Shown: piece by piece, positions 1-4,833 of the stretch
Layout: each line of letters opens with the position of its first letter
How positions within the stretch are numbered: the first letter of the stretch is position 1
Assembly: GCA_016302405.1 (NCBI GenBank)
Contig: JAEDNR010000086.1
Span: 1-7,749, forward strand
Reading direction: 5' to 3'
From: Oscillospiraceae bacterium
GTDB taxonomy: Bacteria > Bacillota > Clostridia > Oscillospirales > Oscillospiraceae
DNA: 7,749 bases
Program-made: the position numbers and the translations under genes
The notes under the pieces: generated by a model
What the model was told of the DNA's origin: nothing
Databases searched by the model: none
Seen by the model: the letters and a program-made list of their open reading frames with translations, nothing else

Positions 1-1149
1 CGCCGCACCGACACCTGCGACAAGGAGGTCACGGTCTACGCGGACCACGGCGAATACAAGGGCGATGCCCAGTTCTACGTCTACCCCTCCACCACGGCGG
101 AGCAGCTGAAGGCGCTGATTGCGGAAGCGGTGGACAAGGCTCTGCTGATTGACAACCAGGCATACACCCTGCCCGCCGGTGAAACCGGAGACTATGCGGT
201 GCCCAGCAATTTTGCCGATTACGCCCCCGAGGATCTGGCAGCGAAAATCGCCCAGGGCGTATTCGGGGCCAACGACATCGCCCACGCCGCCCTGAACTCC
301 GTGGAAATTTTTGTAAACAAGCACACGGAGACTGTCTGCAACAGCTGCGGGCTTCTGAAAACCCAGCTCCGCTACGACGCTATGGTGGAAGCCATCCCCA
401 CCTACAACGGGGAAAAGCAGAGCGTGGAGCTGTATGAACAGTATAACTTCGGCACCCTGGATGAAGCGGCGCTCCACCGGGAGATCGGCGAAAAAATGGC
501 CCAGGTAAAGGCCCGGTACGAGGCCGTGACCCCGGACTTCCCCCTGGAGGGTCCCTGCGTCCTCCACGCCCAGGAGCTGGAGAACCTGTTCCGCAGCATC
601 GCGAACAACCTGAACAACGCGTCAGTCTATTCCCATACCAACCTGTTCCGGAAGGGCGACGCCATTCAGAAAAACCGTACCGGCGACCCCATTGGCATCA
701 CCATGGCGGGGCAGGCGCCGGGCAGCGTCCGCAGCGCGAAATTCGACAGCGACGGCCTTTCTCTCGGCTCCATCCGTCTGGTTGAAGACGGCAAAGCGGT
801 GAACTACTACGGCTCCAACCGTTTCAGCCAGTACTTAGGTGAGGTGCCCACGGGCAATCTTCCCTGCTGCCTGGTAGACCCGGGCACCGCAAAAACGCCG
901 GAAGGGAGCTGGCTCGAGGTACTGTCCATGTCGGGCCTGCAGGTAGATTTCTATAACGACTATATCGGCGGCGAAGTCAGGCTTGCCTATTACCACACCG
1001 CGGGCAAGGTGATCCCCGTCACCGGTATCTCCATCAGCGGCAAGCTGAGCCAGGTTCTCGCGGGAATCCGCCTGTCCGGGGACGTCACCACCTTCGGCGG
1101 CTACTACGGCCCCGATACGGCTATTCTCGGCGATATGCAGATTTTCTGA
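1..1149 (+). CDS. TldD/PmbA family protein (TldE-like), C-terminal part, 5' truncated by window
   Basis: The frame is open from base 1 to the TGA at 1147-1149, giving 382 codons with no start inside the window that must be used; the GTG at 130 is probably internal. Family members are usually about 440-450 residues, so roughly 60 are missing on the left. Seen: a block near residues 110-120 with an 'NSCG' turn, and a C-terminal beta-rich region with 'PVTGISISGKL' followed by 'FGGYYGP', which match the PmbA/TldD C-terminal domain. No HExxxH zinc motif occurs in the visible part, which fits TldE/PmbA, the non-catalytic partner of the TldD metalloprotease. In known systems the pair degrades unfolded peptides or matures modified peptides in the cytoplasm. 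A tldD gene may lie just left of the window; that is inference. It converges with the ABC operon. No convincing terminator follows, only a weak GC hairpin at about 1153-1170. Confidence 0.82.
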   Translation, partial: RRTDTCDKEVTVYADHGEYKGDAQFYVYPSTTAEQLKALIAEAVDKALLIDNQAYTLPAGETGDYAVPSNFADYAPEDLAAKIAQGVFGANDIAHAALNSVEIFVNKHTETVCNSCGLLKTQLRYDAMVEAIPTYNGEKQSVELYEQYNFGTLDEAALHREIGEKMAQVKARYEAVTPDFPLEGPCVLHAQELENLFRSIANNLNNASVYSHTNLFRKGDAIQKNRTGDPIGITMAGQAPGSVRSAKFDSDGLSLGSIRLVEDGKAVNYYGSNRFSQYLGEVPTGNLPCCLVDPGTAKTPEGSWLEVLSMSGLQVDFYNDYIGGEVRLAYYHTAGKVIPVTGISISGKLSQVLAGIRLSGDVTTFGGYYGPDTAILGDMQIF

Positions 1150-1169
1150 GACCGCAGCGCGGCAGTGCG

Positions 1170-1187
1170 GCAAATTTGGAATTTGGC
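1170..1187. repeat. AT-rich palindrome, copy 1
   Basis: This reads GCAAATTTGGAATTTGGC; its reverse complement carries the core AAATTCCAAATTT, arms AAATT/AATTT around a 3-base centre. Six copies of this core occur in the window and all are in gene-free DNA. This one lies 20 bases after the TldE-like stop codon and forms the left bracket of the hairpin-repeat pair at 1233-1430. Confidence 0.6.
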
Positions 1188-1232
1188 GAGCTGTTTGATG
1201 AATGGTGAGCGGGTGGAAAATGGGACACGGCA

Positions 1233-1430
1233 AAGGCTCCCTTGTGTAAAGGGAGCTGGCCCGGAGGGCCTGAGGGATTGTGCAGTAAAATGTTTTCATA
1301 CTGACAACGAATCGGCGAAAAGGGGTCACAAAGGACACTGTCCGTTCTGACGATGGGTAGATAGGGAAGTCCACCGTTACAACCCCTCAGTCAGCTTCGC
1401 TGACAGCTCCCCTTACACAGGGGAGCCCTT
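1233..1430. repeat. Inverted pair of hairpin repeats (MITE-like), about 198 bp
   Basis: The left arm (1233-1281) and the reverse complement of the right arm (1379-1430) are copies of one repeat: both read roughly AAGG(G)CTCCC, TGTGTAA, GGGAGCTG, a variable stem, then CTGAGGGRTTGT. Each copy folds into two hairpins. Left: GCTCCCTT(1236-1243)/AAGGGAGC(1249-1256), then GGCCC(1258-1262)/GGGCC(1266-1270). Right: GTCAGC(1390-1395)/GCTGAC(1399-1404), then GCTCCCC(1406-1412)/GGGGAGC(1420-1426). The 97 bases between the arms contain no supported gene. There is no transposase nearby and no obvious target-site duplication. It could be a miniature transposable element, a palindromic REP/BIME-like unit, or a transcribed structural element. 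Confidence 0.65.
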
Positions 1431-1474
1431 AGCGCGTACCGCATCGACACCGTGTACCACTGCTAAAACGCCCC

Positions 1475-1493
1475 GACAAATTCCCAATTTGTC
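1475..1493. repeat. AT-rich palindrome, copy 2
   Basis: GACAAATTCCCAATTTGTC is a perfect inverted repeat with 8-base arms and a CCC centre, the most symmetrical of the six copies. It forms the right bracket of the 1233-1430 element. A protein-binding site or a small hairpin are both possible; no T-run follows that would make it a terminator. Confidence 0.6.
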
Positions 1494-1525
1494 AGTTGCT
1501 GAGGATTGGCGATACACACTTTTAC

Positions 1526-1564
1526 AAAAGGGAACCTCCCATGGCAGTTTGCCGTGGGAGGTTC
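1526..1564 (-). terminator. Rho-independent terminator of the ABC transporter operon
   Basis: A 15-bp stem, GAACCTCCCATGGCA (1532-1546) against TGCCGTGGGAGGTTC (1550-1564) with a 3-base loop, lies 8 bases past the ATPase stop. On the minus strand the stem has one C-A mismatch and is followed by CC and TTTT (1526-1529). On the plus strand the mismatch becomes a G-U pair, but the following run is poor in T, so it mainly serves the minus-strand operon; it may also limit readthrough from the convergent TldE-like gene. Confidence 0.8.
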
Positions 1565-1572
1565 GTTGTTAT

Positions 1573-2367
1573 TCAGGAAAGCAGGAGCTTGTCGTCGGCT
1601 TCGTCGGAGCCGGAGGCCTGGCTGAACAGATTCAGCAGCTGCTCCACGGTGAGCTTCTTCTTTTCCTCCCCGCTGACATCCACCACAATCCTGCCCTCGT
1701 ACATCATCACCAGGCGGTTGCCGTAGGCGATGGCGTCGCGCATGTTGTGGGTAATCATCAGGGTGGTGAGGTCGCTGGCTTCCACAATCCGCTGGGTGGC
1801 ATCCAGCACCTTGGCCGCGGTCTTGGGATCCAGGGCGGCGGTGTGCTCGTCCAGGAGCAGCAGCTTGGGCCGCCGGAGGGAGGCCATGAGCAGGGTCAGC
1901 GCCTGGCGCTGTCCGCCGGAAAGCAGACCCACCTTGGTGGTCATCCGGTTTTCCAGGCCCAGGCCCAACAGCTTCAGCCGCTCCCGGTAGTCCTCCCGGT
2001 CCGCCCGGGTAATGCCGGGGCGCAGGGTCCTTTTCATGCCCCGACGGGCAGCCAGGGCCATATTCTCCTCGATCTGCATGGTAGCGGCGGTGCCCATCAT
2101 GGGGTCCTGGAACACCCGCCCCAGATACTCCGCCCGCTTATGCTCGGGAAGCCGCGTGATGTCCTTTCCGTCCAGCAGAATTTGTCCGCAGTCCGGCAGG
2201 AACGTTCCGGCGATCAGATTCAGCATGGTGGACTTGCCCGCGCCGTTGCCGCCGATGACGGTGACGAAATCCCCATCGTTCAGGGTCAGGTTCAGGTCAT
2301 TCAGGGCCACCTTTTCATTGACGGTGCCGGGATTAAAGGTTTTGCGGATATTTTTCAGCTCAAGCAT
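1573..2367 (-). CDS. ABC transporter ATP-binding protein (TrpZ-like)
   Basis: This 264-residue cytoplasmic ATPase powers the importer made with the permease and lipoprotein encoded upstream. Every ABC hallmark is visible: Walker A GGNGAGKST (39-47), Q-loop Q87 in 'FQDP', signature LSGGQ (149-153), Walker B ending LLDE (D173, catalytic E174), D-loop 'ALD' (178-180) and the switch histidine H207. I chose ATG 2365-2367. The sequence GGGAGG (2376-2381) lies 8 bases upstream of it, whereas the alternative GTG at 2374-2376, three codons upstream, overlaps that binding site. The gene overlaps the permease stop by 8 bases, which indicates translational coupling. The short acidic tail after about residue 250 is not part of the core fold. 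It resembles the ATPases paired with ABC_sub_bind (PF04392) binding proteins, which include the streptococcal tryptophan importer TrpXYZ; the substrate itself is not shown by this subunit. Confidence 0.93.
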   Translation of the reverse strand: MLELKNIRKTFNPGTVNEKVALNDLNLTLNDGDFVTVIGGNGAGKSTMLNLIAGTFLPDCGQILLDGKDITRLPEHKRAEYLGRVFQDPMMGTAATMQIEENMALAARRGMKRTLRPGITRADREDYRERLKLLGLGLENRMTTKVGLLSGGQRQALTLLMASLRRPKLLLLDEHTAALDPKTAAKVLDATQRIVEASDLTTLMITHNMRDAIAYGNRLVMMYEGRIVVDVSGEEKKKLTVEQLLNLFSQASGSDEADDKLLLS

Positions 2368-3289
2368 TTCCGCCACCTCCCGTTACCTGCTTTTTCCGGA
2401 ACACCTGGGCCTTCCAGTAGGGAACCGCCAGGAATACAGCCACCACCAGGGCGGTGAGCAGCTTCAGGTCATTGGTGTTCAGACCCAGCTGGAGCACAAG
2501 CTGGATCACCACATAGTAGATCACCGCGCCCACAACCACCGTGCCCAGCTTCAGGGCAAAATTGTGCACCAGCTTGCCCAGCAGCACATCGCCGATAATC
2601 ACGGCAGCCAGGCCGATGACGATAGCGCCCCGGCCCATATTCACGTCCGCCGCGCCCTGGTACTGGGCAAGCAGCGCGCCGGAGGCGGCCACCAGGCCGT
2701 TGGACAGCATCAGACCCACGGTGACCTTTGCTCCCGTGTTGATACCCTGGGCACGGGCCATGTGGGGATTGGCGCCGGTGGCCCGCAGAGCGCTGCCGTA
2801 CTCGGTGCCGAAGAACCAGTACAGTGCGGCGATCATCACCACCAGGAAAAGAATCGCCAGAGGCAGGGGGTTGCGCAGGGAAAGCTCCCGGACATACCGC
2901 TGGGAAACCAGCAGGTCATACTTATCCACGCTGATGGGCAGGTTGGCCTTGCCTCCCATAAGCCGCAGGTTCACGGAGTACAGGGCAAGCTGGGTCAGAA
3001 TACCGGCCAGGATGGCGGGGATGCCGCAGCGGGTATGGAAGAGGCCCGTGACAAGGCCCGCCAGCATGCCCGCGAGAAAGGCGCACAGCAGGGCGATCCA
3101 GGGATTGCAGCCCAGGCGCATCAGCATGACGCACAGGGCGCCGCCGGTAGCCAGAGTGCCGTCCACCGTCAGGTCCGCCACATCCAGGATCCGGTAGGTC
3201 ACATAGACGCCGATGCCCATGATGCCCCACAGGAGGCCCTGGGTCACGGCACCGGGCAAGGAGTTGAAAAGGGACAGGAAAAAATTCAT
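2360..3289 (-). CDS. ABC transporter permease (TrpY-like, BPD_transp_2 type)
   Basis: This is a 309-residue integral membrane protein. Hydrophobic segments lie near residues 17-35, 46-58, 63-83, 90-106, 141-160, 188-207, 221-237, 250-268 and 276-290, so eight or nine spans. The conserved cytoplasmic coupling loop is at about 163-184 and contains 'ALRATGANPHMARAQGIN'; this is the segment that contacts the ATPase in the BPD_transp_2 family. The C-terminus is basic and then glycine-rich, as expected for a cytoplasmic tail. The start is ATG 3287-3289 with GAGG (3299-3302) 9 bases upstream. It follows the binding-protein gene by a 70-base gap that carries a hairpin, and overlaps the ATPase gene. 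It should form the pore, probably as a dimer. Substrate specificity cannot be read from it. Confidence 0.92.
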   Translation of the reverse strand: MNFFLSLFNSLPGAVTQGLLWGIMGIGVYVTYRILDVADLTVDGTLATGGALCVMLMRLGCNPWIALLCAFLAGMLAGLVTGLFHTRCGIPAILAGILTQLALYSVNLRLMGGKANLPISVDKYDLLVSQRYVRELSLRNPLPLAILFLVVMIAALYWFFGTEYGSALRATGANPHMARAQGINTGAKVTVGLMLSNGLVAASGALLAQYQGAADVNMGRGAIVIGLAAVIIGDVLLGKLVHNFALKLGTVVVGAVIYYVVIQLVLQLGLNTNDLKLLTALVVAVFLAVPYWKAQVFRKKQVTGGGGNA

Positions 3290-3329
3290 CCGCAGTTACC
3301 TCATTTGTTTTTTGTCAAGGCAGTCGGAA

Positions 3330-3351
3330 AAGGCTCCCCGGAGGGAGCCTT
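3330..3351 (-). terminator. Intra-operon hairpin between binding-protein and permease genes (attenuator or mRNA-stabilising stem)
   Basis: AAGGCTCCC (3330-3338) pairs perfectly with GGGAGCCTT (3343-3351), a 9-bp stem. On the minus strand the loop is TCCG, a stable tetraloop type. It starts 8 bases after the binding-protein stop. Only a short T-run follows (the two stem-end Ts plus TT, then CCGACTG), so termination would be partial. Such a stem is well placed to leave more binding-protein mRNA than permease/ATPase mRNA, either by partial termination or by blocking 3' exonucleases. Confidence 0.65.
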
Positions 3352-3359
3352 CCTTAATC

Positions 3360-4310
3360 TCAGCTCAAGGGTTCGTAGCCGTCGGGAATGGTGATGCCCA
3401 GGGCCGCGCAGTTATCGGGGTTATACATCTTGGTAACCTGGGGCGCAAATTCCACAGGCATTTCGCTTATGCTTGCTTCACCGGTGAGGACCTTGGCAGC
3501 CATCTTGCCGGTGGCATAGCCCAGATCGTAGTAGCTGATGGACAGGGTAGCCACGCCGCAGCCGACGCAGATGCCGGACTCACCGGCGAACACAGGCACC
3601 TTGGAAGGCAGAACCACGTTGGCAATGGCCTCGGTGTTGGAGGCGGCGGTGTTATCGGTGGGGATATAGAGGACGTCGCTATTGTCGCAGGCGGTCTGGG
3701 TCACGGAAGCAACATCGTTGGTATCGGTGAAGGCATAGGGGGTCACAGTGAGGCCCAGCTCCGTCAGGTAGCCGGTGATCACATCCACCTGGTACTGGCT
3801 GTTGGCCTCGGCGGAGCAGTAGACAATGCCCACGGTCTTGGCATCGGGGCACAGCTCCGGGATCATGGCAGCCTGCTCGCTCAAAGGAGCCAGGTCGGAG
3901 GTGCCGGAAATGTTGCCGCCCACGGTGCCGGTCCAGCCGTCGATTTCCAGAGCGGAAGCATAGTCGGTAACGGAGGTGCCCAGGATGGGAATGGAATCGG
4001 TGGCGGCAGCCGCGGCCTGCAGAGCGGGGGTGGCGTTGGCCATGATCAGGTCTACCTTAGAGGACACAAAGCCGTTGACGATGGTGGTGCAGCTGGCAGG
4101 CTCGCCGGAGGCGTTCTGCTCGTCAAAAACCACCTTGTCTCCCAGCGCTTCGGTCAGAGCGTCCTTGAAGCCCTTGGTGGCGGCGTCCAGGGCGTCATGC
4201 TGCACCAGCTGGCAGATGCCCACGGTATATTTGCCGCTGCCGGAACCGGCGCAGGCGGTCATGGATGCCAGCAGTAGAACCGCCATCAAAACAGCAAGAA
4301 TCTTTTTCAT
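3360..4310 (-). CDS. ABC transporter substrate-binding lipoprotein (TrpX-like, ABC_sub_bind family)
   Basis: This 316-residue extracytoplasmic binding protein captures the ligand and delivers it to the permease. The N-terminus is a lipoprotein signal: MKK, a hydrophobic stretch, then 'SMTAC' with the lipidated cysteine at C20, followed by a Gly/Ser linker. The mature part begins 'YTVGICQLVQHDALD', the opening strand typical of the ABC_sub_bind family (PF04392), and continues as two alternating alpha/beta lobes. Length is usual for the family. The start is ATG 4308-4310 with AAGGAG (4321-4326) 10 bases upstream. It is first in the operon behind the promoter at 4378-4407. Characterised relatives bind tryptophan or other aromatic amino acids, but the family is broad, so the aromatic amino acid assignment is inference. 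The 60-base leader is too short for a T-box, a control found for some trpXYZ operons. Confidence 0.9.
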   Translation of the reverse strand: MKKILAVLMAVLLLASMTACAGSGSGKYTVGICQLVQHDALDAATKGFKDALTEALGDKVVFDEQNASGEPASCTTIVNGFVSSKVDLIMANATPALQAAAAATDSIPILGTSVTDYASALEIDGWTGTVGGNISGTSDLAPLSEQAAMIPELCPDAKTVGIVYCSAEANSQYQVDVITGYLTELGLTVTPYAFTDTNDVASVTQTACDNSDVLYIPTDNTAASNTEAIANVVLPSKVPVFAGESGICVGCGVATLSISYYDLGYATGKMAAKVLTGEASISEMPVEFAPQVTKMYNPDNCAALGITIPDGYEPLS

Positions 4311-4377
4311 TTTCTTTTCTCTCCTTCGTTTCCTCCGTGTGTACGTTTGTTTCCCACAGGCGGATTATTCGCGTCCT

Positions 4378-4407
4378 ATGATACCACCAAAACAGGGAAA
4401 TTGTCAA
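4378..4407 (-). promoter_or_regulatory. Sigma-A promoter of the ABC transporter operon
   Basis: On the minus strand: -35 TTGACA (4402-4407, perfect consensus), an 18-base spacer, and -10 TATCAT (4378-4383, 5 of 6). Transcription should begin near 4371, giving a leader of about 60 bases with two purine-rich stretches (GGAGGA at 4331-4336 and AAGGAG at 4321-4326). No operator palindrome overlaps it. Confidence 0.75.
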
Positions 4408-4475
4408 CAGGAAATTTTACAAAAGAAAGGAAGAAAGCGCATATTCATACGAACGACCAAAAAAACACAGAAAGG

Positions 4476-4492
4476 TAAATTGGGAATTTGTA
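4476..4492. repeat. AT-rich palindrome, copy 3
   Basis: TAAATTGGGAATTTGTA has arms AAATT (4477-4481) and AATTT (4485-4489) around GGG. Its reverse complement has the same AAATTCCCAATTT core as copy 2. It sits 4 bases left of the inverted hairpin pair at 4496-4605. Confidence 0.55.
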
Positions 4493-4495
4493 GGG

Positions 4496-4605
4496 CGTAG
4501 GGGAGGCGTTTCGCCTCCCGCAGCAGGCGGGAAAATCTCCCAAAAGGGTTGGGCGAAGCGGTAAATAGGCCGCTATGCAAAGGGACGGGAAACCCGTCCC
4601 CTACG
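4496..4605. repeat. Inverted hairpin-repeat pair with CGTAGGGGA ends (MITE-like), 110 bp
   Basis: The ends are inverted repeats: CGTAGGGGA (4496-4504) and TCCCCTACG (4597-4605). Each end carries a perfect 8-bp stem with a 3-base loop: GGGAGGCG/CGCCTCCC (4501-4519, loop TTT) and GGGACGGG/CCCGTCCC (4582-4600, loop AAA). The right hairpin read on the minus strand is a copy of the left one with three altered stem positions, all compensated on the other arm. The 60-odd bases between hold no gene. No transposase is near, so if mobile it would depend on one elsewhere. Confidence 0.65.
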
Positions 4606-4608
4606 AAG

Positions 4609-4668
4609 AGAATCGATACCGAGTTCCCCGCCAAATTCCAAATTTGCGTACCACAGAACGATACCGAG
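4609..4668. repeat. Imperfect 14-15 bp direct repeats flanking palindrome copy 4
   Basis: AGAATCGATACCGAG (4609-4623) and AGAACGATACCGAG (4655-4668) differ by one inserted T. They lie on either side of the AT palindrome at 4630-4648. A similar ATCGACACCG occurs near 1443 in the other repeat-rich gap. Confidence 0.45.
4630..4648. repeat. AT-rich palindrome, copy 4
   Basis: GCCAAATTCCAAATTTGCG has the core AAATTCCAAATTT, identical to the core of copies 1 and 5. It closes the right side of the 4496-4605 element. Confidence 0.6.
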
Positions 4669-4702
4669 CGGGTGGTGCTGCACGCAGTGAATCAAAATCC
4701 TA

Positions 4703-4723
4703 ATGATTGCCGGTGGCAATCAT
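4703..4723 (-). terminator. Stem-loop, possible terminator of the MoxR-VWA operon
   Basis: ATGATTGCC (4703-4711) pairs perfectly with GGCAATCAT (4715-4723), a 9-bp stem with a 3-base loop. On the minus strand it is followed by TAGGATTTTG, a moderate T-run. It lies about 110 bases past the VWA stop with no better candidate between, so it may end that transcript. The imperfect T-run and the repeat-rich setting leave open that it is only another repeat hairpin. Confidence 0.4.
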
Positions 4724-4790
4724 ACCTAAATTAAAAGGGTGGGAACGATTACAGACCACGCTCGTCACGACTTGGCCGCCCGCCCTGCGG

Positions 4791-4808
4791 GCAAATTCCA
4801 AATTTGTC
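4791..4808. repeat. AT-rich palindrome, copy 5
   Basis: GCAAATTCCAAATTTGTC has the core AAATTCCAAATTT. It lies 25 bases beyond the VWA stop codon and directly abuts the GCCCGC/GCGGGC stem at 4778-4792. Confidence 0.6.
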
Positions 4809-4833
4809 TGCATGCGCGGGCAGCGTGGGCAAA

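Larger units (their letters stand above)
4311..4833. other. Gene-free gap with repeats between the two minus-strand operons
   Basis: These 523 bases hold no supported gene. Right of the ABC promoter (about 4410-4475) is an AT-rich stretch with nothing recognised. From 4476 to 4808 three AT palindromes alternate with hairpins: a palindrome at 4476-4492, an inverted hairpin pair at 4496-4605, a palindrome at 4630-4648, a stem-loop at 4703-4723, a GCCCGC/GCGGGC stem at 4778-4792 and a palindrome at 4791-4808. Short open frames here have no start signal and no protein-like composition. Confidence 0.6.

Noticed and set aside
1153..1170. Terminator for the TldE-like gene
   Set aside because: CCGCA/TGCGG is only a 5-bp stem with a 9-base loop and lacks a T-run; too weak to call.
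1165..1350. 61-codon plus-strand frame in the first gap
   Set aside because: It runs through the left arm of the inverted hairpin repeat, has no ribosome site and no protein-like composition.
1170..1493. CRISPR array
   Set aside because: The repeats are few, mostly inverted, unequal in spacing and themselves palindromic; there are no regular spacers and no cas genes.
2368..2376. GTG start at 2376 for the ABC ATPase
   Set aside because: It overlaps the GGGAGG ribosome site that fits ATG 2365-2367 with an 8-base spacer.
1489..2457. Long plus-strand open frame opposite the ABC ATPase gene
   Set aside because: Its protein is rich in Gln, His and Gly with no fold signature, and it lies antisense to a gene with every ABC motif; it is a GC-rich shadow.
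2012..3394. 460-codon plus-strand open frame opposite the permease
   Set aside because: The composition is His/Gln/Ala/Gly-rich with no recognisable domain, and it crosses an operon boundary hairpin; the opposite strand encodes a convincing membrane protein.
3213..4277. Plus-strand open frame opposite the binding-protein gene
   Set aside because: Gly/His/Val-rich shadow with no start signal; the minus strand has a clear lipoprotein signal and family pattern.
4404..4634. 76-codon minus-strand frame in the second gap
   Set aside because: It overlaps the -35 box, palindrome and hairpin pair; no start signal or family resemblance.
4661..4690. T-box-like GCGGGTGGTGCTGCACGC string
   Set aside because: It lacks the AGGGTGGNACCGCG core, lies on the plus strand facing the 3' end of the VWA gene, and has no antiterminator fold or downstream start.
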